Part shown: in pieces, positions 53,261-63,600 of the stretch | Position numbering within the stretch: the stretch's first letter is position 1 | How the letters are laid out: each line of letters begins with the position of its first letter | Origin: an uncultured Devosia sp. | GTDB lineage: Bacteria > Pseudomonadota > Alphaproteobacteria > Rhizobiales > Devosiaceae | Direction: 5' to 3' | Length of the DNA: 64,000 nt | Assembly (NCBI RefSeq): GCF_946479885.1 | Contig: NZ_CAMLHM010000012.1 | Coordinates: 17,680 to 81,679 of the forward strand | Translations under genes and position numbers: made by a program | The notes under the pieces: model-generated | Told to the model about the DNA's origin: nothing | What the model saw: only the letters and a program-made list of their open reading frames with translations | Databases searched by the model: none

Positions 53261-54097
53261 CTAGCGGTTGAGGATAGTTCCCGTCATCACATCGATCCGC
53301 ATTCCGTCAAAGCCTGGCGTCACGTTGCCAGGCGTTTCGGCTTCGGTGCGCGCATAGTCCAGATCGATATGCATGTTGGTCAGCACAGCCTGCCTCGGTC
53401 CGAAGCGGGCGATCCAGTCCAGCGTTTCGGGCAGGCTCAGGTGGCTCGGATGTGGCGTCGGCCGCAAGGCGTCGATGATCCAGAGATCAAGGCCGGAAAT
53501 GGCCGGGAACGATACCTCGGGAAAGCCTGAGAGATCGCAGGAATAGGCGACATTGCCGACGCGAAAACCCAGCGACGAGATGTTGCCGTGGGTCTGTTCG
53601 AACACCGTGATGGTGATCGAACCGCCGGGACCATCCACTTCGAGGACGTCACCCGCAACAATTTCATGCGCGTTGAGGATGGGCGGATAGTCGCTGCCCG
53701 GTGGCGACACGAAGCAGTAACCGAAGGCTTCGCGCAGTCGGGCACCCGTCTCGGCATCGAAATAGACGTCGACGCGGCGGCGATTGTGCAGCGCCAGCAC
53801 GCGCAGATCGTCAATGCCGTGGGTATGGTCGGCATGGGCATGGGTATAGAGCACCGCCTCGACGCGATCGACCCTGGCCGCCAGCATCTGTTCGCGCAGG
53901 TCGCAGCCGGTATCGATCACGATGCGGGTAGGCGTGTCGCTGCCCTCGCTCCAGCCTTCGAGCAGCAGCGAGCAGCGCAGGCGCCGGTTACGCGGCTCGG
54001 TGGGGTCGCAATCGCCCCACACATTGCCGATGCGCGGCACGCCGCCGGACGATCCGCAGCCCAGTATGGTCGCGACGATCCTCTGGGCGGCGGGCAT
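53261..54097 (-). CDS. Metallo-beta-lactamase-fold hydrolase (PhnP-like)
   Basis: The 278-residue protein has the MBL motif THAHADHTHGIDDL and opens with ILGCGSSGGVPRIGN, the typical start of the PhnP/lipoate-protein-ligase-linked MBL group. It keeps the later metal ligands in YSCDLSG and NMHIDLDYA. PhnP is a cyclic ribosyl phosphate phosphodiesterase; this relative is conserved downstream of metG-tatD in alphaproteobacteria and probably hydrolyses a phosphodiester. It starts three bases after the tatD stop. Confidence 0.86.
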   Translation of the reverse strand: MPAAQRIVATILGCGSSGGVPRIGNVWGDCDPTEPRNRRLRCSLLLEGWSEGSDTPTRIVIDTGCDLREQMLAARVDRVEAVLYTHAHADHTHGIDDLRVLALHNRRRVDVYFDAETGARLREAFGYCFVSPPGSDYPPILNAHEIVAGDVLEVDGPGGSITITVFEQTHGNISSLGFRVGNVAYSCDLSGFPEVSFPAISGLDLWIIDALRPTPHPSHLSLPETLDWIARFGPRQAVLTNMHIDLDYARTEAETPGNVTPGFDGMRIDVMTGTILNR

Positions 54098-54100
54098 CGG

Positions 54101-54880
54101 TCAGGCGAGCCCCGTCTTGGCGAACAGGCGGGTGAAATTGGCGGTGGTTTCGCGGCCCAGTTGCTCCAGGCCTATGCCGCGCACCTCGGCCAGTTTTTCG
54201 GCCGTGTGGCGCACGAAGCTGGGCTCGTTGGACTGGCCGCGATGCGGGATCGGCGCCAGATAAGGGGCATCGGTTTCAACGAGATACCGACCGGCCGGGA
54301 CGAATTTGGCGACGTCGCGGATCTCTTCGGCATTCTTGAAGGTGATGATGCCGGAAAAGGAGATGTAGCCGCCCAGATCGAGGGCCGTGCGCGCCAAGCC
54401 GACACCGGCTGTGAAGCAATGCAACACGAAGGGGAACGCACCCTGCCCGGTTTCCTCGATGAGGATGGCGGCCATGTCGTCGTCGCACTGGCGGCTGTGG
54501 ATAACCAGTGGAAGACCGGTGATGCGGGACGCCGCGATGTGGCGGCGCAGGCCAGTTGCCTGGGCTTCGCGCGGAGCGTTGTCGTAGAAGTAGTCGAGCC
54601 CTGCTTCGCCGATGGCAACGCAGCGCGGATGGGCACTTAGGCGGACAAGATCATCTACTTGAATATGCAACTCCGCATCGGCGTGATGGGGATGGGTCCC
54701 CACCGAGCACCAGACGTTCGCATAACGTTCCGCAATCGCGGCGTATGTGGAAAACTTGTCCACATGTGTGGATATCGTCACCATTCCGGTGACGCCGGCA
54801 GCCGCGGCGCGGGCCAGCACGCCGTCGATATCGTTGGCCAGCGCCTCGAAATCGAGGTGGCAATGGCTGTCGATCAGCAT
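54101..54880 (-). CDS. tatD: TatD-family deoxyribonuclease
   Basis: The 259-residue TIM-barrel hydrolase has MLIDSHCHLDF (HxH), AIGEAGLDYFYD, VIHSRQCDDDM, HCFTAG and LVETDAPYLAP, the complete TatD/YcfH set. Members are 3'-5' DNases or quality-control factors. It lies in the leftward run metG-tatD-MBL with a two-base gap to metG. Confidence 0.93.
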   Translation of the reverse strand: MLIDSHCHLDFEALANDIDGVLARAAAAGVTGMVTISTHVDKFSTYAAIAERYANVWCSVGTHPHHADAELHIQVDDLVRLSAHPRCVAIGEAGLDYFYDNAPREAQATGLRRHIAASRITGLPLVIHSRQCDDDMAAILIEETGQGAFPFVLHCFTAGVGLARTALDLGGYISFSGIITFKNAEEIRDVAKFVPAGRYLVETDAPYLAPIPHRGQSNEPSFVRHTAEKLAEVRGIGLEQLGRETTANFTRLFAKTGLA

Positions 54881-54882
54881 GG

Positions 54883-56433
54883 CTATTCTGCCTTGCGTTC
54901 GAGGCGGGCGAACACGCCTTGCGGGACAGGCAGCTCGGTTCCGGGCTGCAAGCCTGCCTCAAGCTTGCTTGCAGAAAGCTGGCGTTCTTCCTGCGGCACG
55001 CCGAGTTGGTCGAGCAAACGGGCTGCCGAAGCGGGGACGAAGGCGAGCATGGGGATCGCCAGTCGGCGAACCGTATCGGCCGTAACGTAGAGTACGGTCG
55101 CCATGCGGTCCGGGTCGGTCTTTTTCAGCGCCCAGGGCTCCTGCCCGGCAAAGTAGTTGTTGGCCGAGCTCAGCGCCGCGATGATCGCGCCGGTGGCCTC
55201 ATGGACGAGCTGCTCGTCCATGGCCTTCTGCGCGGCATCGATCGCCTGACCGACCTCGGCGATGATCGCCTGATCGGCTTCGGTCAGCGGACCGGGTTGC
55301 GGCACCCTGGCGTCGCAGTTCTTGTTGATCATCGACAGCGAGCGCTGGGCCAGGTTGCCCAGGTTGTTGGCGAGATCGGCATTGACGCGCAGCACCAGCT
55401 TGTCGTGGCTGTAATCACCGTCATTGCCGAACGAGACTTCGCGCAGGAAGAAGTAGCGGGCGGCGTCGGCGCCAAATTCGGCGATCAGCTCGAACGGGTC
55501 GATGACGTTGCCGAGCGACTTGCTCATCTTCTGGCCGTCGACGGTGAGGAAGCCATGCGCAAAGACGCGGTGCTGCACCGCGATGCCGGCGCTCATCAGG
55601 AAAGCCGGCCAATAGACGGTGTGGAAGCGGATGATGTCCTTACCAATGACATGCAGGTCCGCCGGCCAGAACTTCTTGAACAGCTCGCTGGCCTCGTCGG
55701 GGAAGCCGACGCCGGTGATGTAATTGGTGAGGGCGTCGACCCACACATACATCACGTGGCCTTCAGCGCCGGGCACCGGAATGCCCCAGTCGAAGGTGGT
55801 GCGCGAGATCGAGAGATCCTGCAACCCGCCCTTCACAAACGAAATGATCTCGTTGCGGCGCTCCTTGGGAGCGATGAAATCGGGGTTGGACTCGTAGAGG
55901 TCGAGCAGCTTCTGCTGATAGGCCGAGAGGCGGAAGAAGTAGGTGGGCTCTTCCACCCAGGTCACTTCGGCGCCCGATGGCGCGAACTTCTTGCCATCCT
56001 TTTCGGTCAGCTCGCCTTCGTCGAAATAGGCCTCGTCGCGAACCGAGTACCAGCCCTTGTAGGTCGACTGGAAAATGTCGCCATTGTTGCTGGCGGCCAT
56101 CTTCTTCCAGATCGCCTGGCTCGCCTCGTGATGGCGCTGCTCGGTGGTGCGGATGAAATCGTCGTTGGAAATGTTGAGCGCTTCGGCCAGCCTCCGGAAC
56201 TCGGCGGAGTTGCGGTCGGCCAGCTCGCGCGGCGTGACGCCCTGGGTGGCAGCCGTCTGCACCATCTTGATGCCGTGCTCGTCAGTGCCGGTGAGGAAAT
56301 AGACCTCGCGGCCTTCCAGGCGCTTCCACCGGGCAATGGCGTCGGTGGCGATCATCTCGTAGGCGTGCCCGATATGCGGCGCGCCATTGGGATACGAGAT
56401 CGCTGTGGTGACGTAGAACGGCTTGGTGGTCAT
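54883..56433 (-). CDS. metG: Methionyl-tRNA synthetase
   Basis: The 516-residue class I enzyme opens with [13 protein letters not shown] (HIGH motif) and has [18 protein letters not shown] (KMSKS) near residue 300. The anticodon-binding helices follow. The C-terminal tRNA-binding EMAPII-like domain of some MetG proteins is absent, as usual in alphaproteobacteria. It ends with an intact frame. The start ATG overlaps the holB stop (ATGA). Confidence 0.96.
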   Translation of the reverse strand: MTTKPFYVTTAISYPNGAPHIGHAYEMIATDAIARWKRLEGREVYFLTGTDEHGIKMVQTAATQGVTPRELADRNSAEFRRLAEALNISNDDFIRTTEQRHHEASQAIWKKMAASNNGDIFQSTYKGWYSVRDEAYFDEGELTEKDGKKFAPSGAEVTWVEEPTYFFRLSAYQQKLLDLYESNPDFIAPKERRNEIISFVKGGLQDLSISRTTFDWGIPVPGAEGHVMYVWVDALTNYITGVGFPDEASELFKKFWPADLHVIGKDIIRFHTVYWPAFLMSAGIAVQHRVFAHGFLTVDGQKMSKSLGNVIDPFELIAEFGADAARYFFLREVSFGNDGDYSHDKLVLRVNADLANNLGNLAQRSLSMINKNCDARVPQPGPLTEADQAIIAEVGQAIDAAQKAMDEQLVHEATGAIIAALSSANNYFAGQEPWALKKTDPDRMATVLYVTADTVRRLAIPMLAFVPASAARLLDQLGVPQEERQLSASKLEAGLQPGTELPVPQGVFARLERKAE

Positions 56434-57458
56434 TGGGGCTCGGCAGAATTGGAGGCGGTCATTGCAGCATGCTTCCTGATCGCGTCGAAAATGGCGACGA
56501 GGGTCTGCTTCATGTCCAGATTGATATCATCGGCCTCGGCAAAGAGGGCGTGTGCCTTGTCCCATAGCTCGTTAGCCGAGGCAAGGCGCATGCGGGCCTG
56601 CGGCTGCATGGCGGCGTTGCGGGCCTCATCGGCAATCCAGTCGTCCAGCATCTCGCGGGCGAAGCTGAGTTCAGTGCTTTGGGTGTCGGCGCCCAGCACA
56701 TCGGCCAGCTTCATGCCGACGCCGGCAGCATGCTGTGCCGGGTTCGAGAGCCAGGCCTGGAGGGCACCCAATGCGGATTCCGGTTCCAGAGCCAGCGTCT
56801 CGAAAGCACGCCGCGGCCGACCACCGGCCAGCGCAATGGCGCGGTCGAGTTCGGCCTGGCCCAGGGCCGGATCGTGCTCCAGCAACACGGCTCGCACATC
56901 GTCGCCGCCCACCGGCCGCAATGCCAGGTTGTGGCAACGCGACTTGATGGTCGGCAGCAGCTGGCCGGGCCGGTGCGAGATCAGCAGGAAGATTGTGTCG
57001 GCTGGCGGCTCTTCCAGCGTCTTGAGCAGGGCGTTGGCGGCCGAGGGATTGCAGTCGTCGATGCTGTCGATGATGGCGATGCGGTGCCCCGACCGGCCCC
57101 GCGTATGGTGCAAAGAATCCCGGATATCGCGCACATCCTCCACGCGGATGACGGTGTAGTAGCCCTTGCCGTCCTTGGGACGGCGACGCAGCAGGAAGAG
57201 ATTGGGATGGGACAGCGCCCCCACCTGCTCCGCTACCCGATGCGCCGGCTCGTCGCCAGTGGCGGTCAGGATCGCGGCGGCGAGTTCGAAGGCAAAGGTC
57301 GCCTTGCCGATGCCCCGCGGGCCATGCAGCAGGATGGCGCCCGGCAGGCGGCGGTCGGCCAGTTGGGCAAGAATGGCGGCCCGCGCATTCTCGTGCCCAC
57401 GCGCGCGCTGACGGTGTTCCGGTGGGGCAATGCCCTCAAGCGCGTCGGGGTCGTTCAC
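56430..57458 (-). CDS. holB: DNA polymerase III delta' subunit
   Basis: The 342-residue AAA+ clamp-loader subunit shows the degenerate P-loop [21 protein letters not shown] and [23 protein letters not shown] with the SRC motif (TIKSRCHNL). It joins delta and gamma/tau to load the sliding clamp. Located between tmk and metG with ATGA overlaps at both ends, the standard arrangement. Confidence 0.93.
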   Translation of the reverse strand: MNDPDALEGIAPPEHRQRARGHENARAAILAQLADRRLPGAILLHGPRGIGKATFAFELAAAILTATGDEPAHRVAEQVGALSHPNLFLLRRRPKDGKGYYTVIRVEDVRDIRDSLHHTRGRSGHRIAIIDSIDDCNPSAANALLKTLEEPPADTIFLLISHRPGQLLPTIKSRCHNLALRPVGGDDVRAVLLEHDPALGQAELDRAIALAGGRPRRAFETLALEPESALGALQAWLSNPAQHAAGVGMKLADVLGADTQSTELSFAREMLDDWIADEARNAAMQPQARMRLASANELWDKAHALFAEADDINLDMKQTLVAIFDAIRKHAAMTASNSAEPQ

Positions 57459-58141
57459 GCTTGCGAACCGCGCAGCAGCTCGGGAAAGCGCTGGCTCACG
57501 GCCTCCCAGATCGCCGCCTCCAGCGCCTCTTCCGACTGGGCGGCCGAGATGACGACGCAGCGGTCAGGATTATCCCGGGCAATGGCCAGGAAGCCGTCGC
57601 GCAGCCGCTTGTGCCAGTCGAGCTCTTCCTTTTCGAACCGATCGCCGGTCAGCGCCAGGCCATCTTCGATAGCCCGCTCGGCCACCCGCTTGAAAGCGGC
57701 TTCGGGGTCCATGTCCAGGATGATGGTGAGATCGGGGGCGTGGCCATCGAGCGCCAGCGATTCCAGGCCCGCAATCAGCTTGGGGTCAACGCCACCGGTC
57801 AGGCCCTGATAGGCGCGCGTCGAATCGTGAAAACGGTCCGACAGTACCCAGATGCCGTTGCGCAGGTTGGGTGCGATGAGCTGGTTGACGTGATCGAGCC
57901 GCGCCGCTGCGAACAATACGGCTTCGGCGCCTGGTCCCCAGCTTTCCGACCGTCCCTGCAGGATGAAGGAGCGTATGGCCTCGGCCTTGGGTGTACCGCC
58001 CGGCTCGCGGGTGCGCACAGCCTCGACCTCATGCCGCTGCAGATTCTGCAGCAGGCGCTTGACCTGGGTGGACTTACCGACGCCTTCGCCACCTTCGAAG
58101 GTGATGAAACGGGCGCGGCGGGTTTTGGGCGCTTCGAGCAT
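57455..58141 (-). CDS. tmk: Thymidylate kinase
   Basis: The 228-residue kinase phosphorylates dTMP to dTDP. The P-loop is FEGGEGVGKSTQVKRL, the DR motif is VLSDRFHDSTRAYQG, and the lid region follows (FKRVAERAIEDG). It leads the tmk-holB-metG-tatD-MBL operon. About 20 bases separate it from the dacA stop, so it may also be transcribed from dacA. Confidence 0.95.
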   Translation of the reverse strand: MLEAPKTRRARFITFEGGEGVGKSTQVKRLLQNLQRHEVEAVRTREPGGTPKAEAIRSFILQGRSESWGPGAEAVLFAAARLDHVNQLIAPNLRNGIWVLSDRFHDSTRAYQGLTGGVDPKLIAGLESLALDGHAPDLTIILDMDPEAAFKRVAERAIEDGLALTGDRFEKEELDWHKRLRDGFLAIARDNPDRCVVISAAQSEEALEAAIWEAVSQRFPELLRGSQA

Positions 58142-58162
58142 AAAGATGTTTCTATACGAGTC

Positions 58163-59308
58163 TCACATCCAGCCAAGGGCCAGCTGCTTGAGGGCGTCGG
58201 TGGCCTTGCGGACGATATCGCCCTCTTCAACCGTCTCGGCGGCATAGAGCGGCGCCGTCTGCACCAGTTGCTCGTCGCAGAAGACCCGCAACTCGGCAAT
58301 CTGATCGCCGGCCATGACGGGCGGCAATAGCGGGCCGGTATAGTTCACCTGGGCGTTGAGGCACTTGCGCGAGCCGCGGGGCAGGTAGAGCGCGACTTCG
58401 CCCTCTCCGACCAGGCCAACACTGGCGCTGGCCCCGCCATAGACATTGGCATAGGCGACGATGGCGCCCTCGGGATAGGCAGCCACGCGTTCGAAAGCCC
58501 GGGCGCCCCAGGTGATGAGCTTGCGCCCCTCTTCGGTGCGCTGCGCCATCGAGGTCAAGCCATGTAGCACCGCAATCAGCCGGCGACCGCCCTCGTCGGT
58601 CGAAATGACAGAGCCATAGCCGGCCGCTTCGGTGTGTCCGGTCTTGAGGCCGTCGACCCCGATACCCAGCTCGACCAGGGCATTGCGGTTGGGCTGCTTG
58701 ATGCCGTTCCACTCCATCTCCGGCTCGGAGAAGTAGTGGTAGTAGTCCGGAAACTCCCGGATCAGGTAGCGGGCCAGATCGGCCAGGTCACGGGCCGTCA
58801 CATACATTTCCGGATCGGGCAGGCCCGTCGGGTTGGTGAAATGGGAGTCGGCAAGGCCGATCTCCTCCGCCAGTTCATTCATCATCGCGGCGAAGCTGCC
58901 CTCGGAGCCCGCAATCCCTTCGGCGAGGACGATGGCCGCATCATTGCCTGACTGGATGATGACCGAGCGCACCAGATCTTCGACCGGGATCTGCGAATTG
59001 AGGTCGGCGAACATGGTCGAGCCGCCCGAGGTTGCCCCGCCGGTCCGCCAGGCGTGCTCGGACACGAAGAACTGGTCGCTCATCTTCAGCCGGTCGTTGC
59101 GGATCTCGTTGAAGACCACGGCAATGGTCATGAGCTTGGCCATGCTGGCCGGCTCCATGGGCAGGTCGGCATCTTTCTGGAAGATCACCGTGCCGGAGTC
59201 GTGATCCATCAGAATAGCGAACTTGGCCTGAGTGTCGAATTCCGCCTGGGCCAGCGCCGGCGCCGTCATGGCCAGCGTCATCGCGAGAATATGCAGAAAC
59301 TTCTTCAC
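58163..59308 (-). CDS. dacA: D-alanyl-D-alanine carboxypeptidase (penicillin-binding protein, class C type-5)
   Basis: A cleavable signal (KKFLHILAMTLAMTAPALAQ) precedes a serine-protease domain with SxxK at Ser55 (SMAK), SGN and KTG (KTGHTEAAGYG). A beta-rich C-terminal domain follows. It trims the terminal D-Ala from peptidoglycan stem peptides. The start is GTG at 59308, giving a clean signal peptide behind GGGGG; an upstream GTG at 59326 is less likely. The end carries no clear amphipathic anchor helix beyond ALKQLALGWM. Confidence 0.92.
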   Translation of the reverse strand: MKKFLHILAMTLAMTAPALAQAEFDTQAKFAILMDHDSGTVIFQKDADLPMEPASMAKLMTIAVVFNEIRNDRLKMSDQFFVSEHAWRTGGATSGGSTMFADLNSQIPVEDLVRSVIIQSGNDAAIVLAEGIAGSEGSFAAMMNELAEEIGLADSHFTNPTGLPDPEMYVTARDLADLARYLIREFPDYYHYFSEPEMEWNGIKQPNRNALVELGIGVDGLKTGHTEAAGYGSVISTDEGGRRLIAVLHGLTSMAQRTEEGRKLITWGARAFERVAAYPEGAIVAYANVYGGASASVGLVGEGEVALYLPRGSRKCLNAQVNYTGPLLPPVMAGDQIAELRVFCDEQLVQTAPLYAAETVEEGDIVRKATDALKQLALGWM

Positions 59309-59330
59309 GTTGCCCCCATTCACCACGTCC

Positions 59331-59398
59331 CCACGACGGCGAGAATTACTGTCATCGCAGAAGAATGGCTTCCCGCCTGCGCGGAAATGACGTCGTGG
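59331..59398. repeat. REP-like palindromic element, copy 2
   Basis: CCACGACG (59331-59338) and CGTCGTGG (59391-59398) are perfect inverted ends of a 68-base element lying between dacA and rlpA. An inner hairpin contains TTCCCGC and GCGGAA. On the other strand it reads ACGACGTCATTTCCGC, matching the flank and arm of the repeat at 46285. The two copies differ in the loop. Confidence 0.65.
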
Positions 59399-59399
59399 T

Positions 59400-60449
59400 T
59401 TAGTTCAGTTCTAGATCATTGAGCCCGAGTTCGCGAGCCAGGTCGAGAACATCTATGCGTGAAACGCCGGCCTTCAGATGGGTCAAGGTCAGCCGCGTCG
59501 CGGCCCGCCCGTTGACCGTCACGGCTTCCTCTTTCACCGCGCCCAGCACTGCGAAGCGCTCCGCCAAAGCGATGGCGTTGTTTTGGTCGACAAAAATGCC
59601 CAGCCCGAGTTCGATATCGCGCGCATCCATGTCGACGGACTGCACCCACTCGTCGAGACCGCTGGCGCGGGTTGCCATGGCGTTCACCGCAGCATGGGCG
59701 CTGCCGATCGCCGCGTCCTGCTCCTCAGGCGTGGTATCGGCATAGGAGAAGAGGCTGCCAAAGAAGTTGCCAGCGATGTCGGCAAGGCTGTTGGTGTTGT
59801 CGGCCTGGGCGAACTGCGTATTGCCACCACCAAAATCGGCCGGGCCGGAATAGCTGGCCACCAGCATGCGCGTATCGTCGCCTTCAAGCGGCGCCGGGCC
59901 GACATATTCGGCCTTGATCTGGGTATGACCGTTGTTGACATAGCCCAGCATAGTGGCGGCACGGTAGGACAGATCCATGATGCGGCCGGGCATATAGGGC
60001 CCACGGTCGTTGACGCGGACGATCACCGAGCGGCCATTGGCCTGGTTGGTGACGCGCACATAGGACGGCAGCGGCAGCGTGGGGTGCGCGCCAGTAATGG
60101 CGTTTGCGGAGAAAATTTCCCCATTGGCGGTGCGGCGACCATGAAAATCGGCGCCATACCAGGACGCATCGCCCATAGCGACGTAGTCCGGGTCTTCCGC
60201 CGGGGTGTAGACATTGCCGCGAACCGTATAGGGCCGGCCGAGCTGATAGCGACCACCACCCTTGGGTGGATTGGGATTGGTGGTGACGCGCGGAGACACG
60301 CCGACGCCATATTCGGAAGAACTGAAGGCCGCGCGATTGACGGTGGCCCCAAGCCCGCCACCGCAAGCGGCGATCATGGGCGCAATAAGGGCTGCGAGGG
60401 CGACAAGGCGAATGGCATGGCGCCAGGAGGTCGTCGTCACGGTACGCAA
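59400..60449 (-). CDS. rlpA: RlpA-family septal ring lytic transglycosylase (lipoprotein)
   Basis: A lipoprotein signal (LVALAALIAPMIAACGGG, lipobox Ala-Ala-Cys) precedes a double-psi beta-barrel: ASWYGADFHGRRTANGEIFS and VRVNDRGPYMPGRIMDLSYRAA, the catalytic RlpA block. A C-terminal SPOR-like or linker region of about 150 residues follows. RlpA cuts naked glycan strands at the septum. TTG at 60449 and GTG at 60440 are both possible starts; neither has a good ribosome site. Confidence 0.9.
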   Translation of the reverse strand: MRTVTTTSWRHAIRLVALAALIAPMIAACGGGLGATVNRAAFSSSEYGVGVSPRVTTNPNPPKGGGRYQLGRPYTVRGNVYTPAEDPDYVAMGDASWYGADFHGRRTANGEIFSANAITGAHPTLPLPSYVRVTNQANGRSVIVRVNDRGPYMPGRIMDLSYRAATMLGYVNNGHTQIKAEYVGPAPLEGDDTRMLVASYSGPADFGGGNTQFAQADNTNSLADIAGNFFGSLFSYADTTPEEQDAAIGSAHAAVNAMATRASGLDEWVQSVDMDARDIELGLGIFVDQNNAIALAERFAVLGAVKEEAVTVNGRAATRLTLTHLKAGVSRIDVLDLARELGLNDLELN

Positions 60450-60639
60450 TACTCTACACTGACTACACGCGAGCGCGGATCATAACGCGATCAGGCAGCA
60501 CTCGCAGTCAGTTAGCGGTTTTCTGGTTTCGGCCAGGTTAAGGGCAACAGAGTGTTAGCGGTTGGCGTAGCATTTGATGCCAATGCGGGCGCGATCAGGG
60601 GCAAATGCTATCGGCGCCCGAGCTTGCGCGAACACAGAT

Positions 60640-60655
60640 ATAAAGATATCTTTAT
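60640..60655. promoter_or_regulatory. Perfect 16-bp palindrome upstream of metH
   Basis: ATAAAGATATCTTTAT is a perfect palindrome 28 bases before the metH start, in AT-rich flanks. It resembles the operators of ArsR-family methionine-cycle regulators (SahR type) in Proteobacteria, which control metH by sensing S-adenosylhomocysteine. That assignment is by recollection and context. The 170 bases before it hold no gene. Confidence 0.65.
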
Positions 60656-60683
60656 GTCACCGGCCGAAACGACTTAAACCGAG

Positions 60684-63600
60684 ATGACTGGCATGACCCT
60701 TCCCGAGCAGCCGCCCCATATCCCCGACTGGAACGAGGTCCGCGCTTCGCTGACCAAGGCGGCGCGCGAGCGCATCCTGATCCTCGACGGCGCCATGGGC
60801 ACCATGATCCAGCGGCTCAAGCTCGAGGAAGAGAACTTTCGCGGCGCGCGGTTCAAGGACTGGAAGCTGCCGCTCAAGGGCAATAACGACCTGCTGATTC
60901 TCACCGAGCCGCAGCGGATCGAGGATATTCACCTCGAATATTATCTGGCCGGCGCCGATATCGTCGAAACCAACACCTTCTCGGCCACCTGGGTGGCCCA
61001 GGCCGACTATGGCTGTGAAGAGGCGGTTTATGACCTGAACTATTATGGTGTCGTGCTGGCTCGCCGAGCCGCGCAGCGCGCCGAGGCGATCGACGGCAAG
61101 CGCCGTTATGTGGCCGGCGCCTTGGGGCCCACCAACAAGACATCGTCCATGTCGACCGACGTCAACAGCCCCGGGCACCGCGCGATCACCTTTGACGAAC
61201 TGGTCGACGCCTATGGCGAGCAGATCCGTGGTCTCGTCGACGGTGGCGCCGACCTGCTGCTGTTCGAGACCATCACCGACACACTCAACACCAAAGCGGG
61301 CATCTTCGCGGCGCAGCGCCTGTTCGAAGAGCGCGGCATCGACGTGCCGATCATGATCTCGGGCACCATTACGGACCTTTCCGGCCGCACGCTGTCTGGC
61401 CAGACGCCGACAGCATTCTGGTATTCGGTGCGCCACGCCAATCCGCTGACCATCGGGCTCAACTGCGCCCTGGGCGCCAATGCCATGCGCTCGCATCTGG
61501 CGGAGCTGTCGGACGTGGCCGACACCTTCATCTGCGCCTATCCCAATGCCGGCCTGCCCAATGCCTTCGGCCAGTATGACGAGACGCCCGAATTCATGGC
61601 CGAGCAGATCGAGGGCTTTGCTGCCTCGGGCTATGTCAACATCGTCGGCGGCTGCTGCGGCTCGACGCCCGACCATATCCGCGCCATCGCCGAGGCGGTG
61701 AGCAAGCACAAGCCGCGCGTGGTGCCGGAAGCCGAAAAGCTGCTGCGCCTGTCGGGCCTTGAGCCCTTCACGCTGACGCCGGAAATCCCGTTCGTGAATG
61801 TGGGCGAGCGCACCAATGTCACCGGCTCGGCACGGTTCAGGAAGCTCATCACCGCCGGCGACTACACTGCGGCGCTCGACGTCGCGCGCGACCAGGTGGC
61901 CAATGGCGCCCAGGTCATCGACATCAACATGGATGAGGGGCTGATCGACTCCAAACAGGTGATGATCGACTTCCTCAACCTGCTGGCCGCCGAACCCGAC
62001 ATCGCCAAGGTGCCGCTGATGATCGACTCGTCCAAGTGGGACGTGATCGAGGCCGGACTCAAATGCGTGCAGGGCAAGGCGCTGGTCAATTCCATCTCGA
62101 TGAAGGAAGGCGAAGAGCAGTTCCTGCACTATGCCCGCCTGGTGCGCGCCTATGGCGCTGCCGTGGTGGTGATGGCGTTCGACGAACAGGGCCAGGCCGA
62201 CACGCTCGAGCGCAAGGTCGAAATCTGCACGCGCGCCTATAAGCTCCTGACCGAGGAAGTCGGCTTTCCGCCCGAAGATATCGTGTTCGACCCCAACGTC
62301 TTCGCGGTGGCGACGGGCATCGAGGAGCACAATGGCTATGGCGTCGCCTTCATCGAGGCGACCAAGATCATCACCGAGACCCTGCCCCATGTGCATATTT
62401 CGGGTGGCATCAGCAATCTCAGCTTCTCGTTCCGTGGCAATGAGCCGGTGCGCGAGGCCATGCATGCAGTGTTCTTGTACTATGCCATCCAGAACGGCAT
62501 GGACATGGGCATCGTCAATGCCGGGCAACTGGCGGTCTATGAAAGCATCGACCCAGAGCTGCGCGACGCCTGCGAGGACGTGATCCTCAATCGTAACGCG
62601 GATGCTACCGATCGCCTGCTGGCGCTGGCCGAACGCTATCGCGGCACCGCGGGCAAGGAAGCGGCGGCCAAGGACATGAGCTGGCGCGAAGGCAGTGTCG
62701 AAGACCGCATCTCCTACGCGCTGGTCAACGGCATCACCGAATTCATCGACGCCGACACCGAGGAGGCACGGCAGAAGCTGCCGCGGCCGCTGCATGTCAT
62801 CGAAGGCCCGCTGATGGCCGGTATGAGCGTGGTGGGTGACCTGTTCGGCTCGGGCAAGATGTTCCTGCCGCAGGTGGTCAAATCCGCCCGCGTGATGAAG
62901 CAGGCCGTGGCCTTGCTGCTGCCCTATATGGAAGCAGAAAAGAACGCGGATGGCGACGCCACCGGCCGCCAGAGCGCCGGTAAGGTGCTGATGGCGACGG
63001 TCAAAGGCGATGTGCACGATATCGGCAAGAACATCGTCGGGGTCGTGCTGAGCTGCAACAACTATGAGATCATCGACCTCGGCGTGATGGTGCCGACAGC
63101 CAAGATTCTGCAGACGGCCAAGGATCTTAATGTCGATATCATCGGGCTCTCCGGCCTCATCACGCCCTCGTTGGACGAGATGGTGCATGTGGCCGCCGAA
63201 ATGGAGCGCGAGGGCTTCAACATTCCGCTGCTGATCGGCGGGGCGACGACCAGCCGCGTGCATACGGCGGTCAAGATCCACCCGCGCTACAATGCCGGCC
63301 AGGCCGTGCATGTGAACGACGCCAGCCGCGCCGTCGGCGTGGTGGGCAGCCTCTTGTCCAAGGACACCAAGGTCGCGTTCATCGAGGATATCCGCGCTGA
63401 GTATGCCAAGGCGGCGGCGGCGCATGAGCGAGCCGAAAGCGAGAAGCAACGCGTGCCACTGGAAAAGGCGCGGGCCAATGCGTTCAAGCCCGACTGGTCC
63501 GGCTACAGCCCACCCAAGCCGAGCTTTCTCGGCACCAGGGTGTTCGAGAACTTCGACCTCGAAACGCTGGCCAAATACATCGATTGGACACCCTTCTTCC

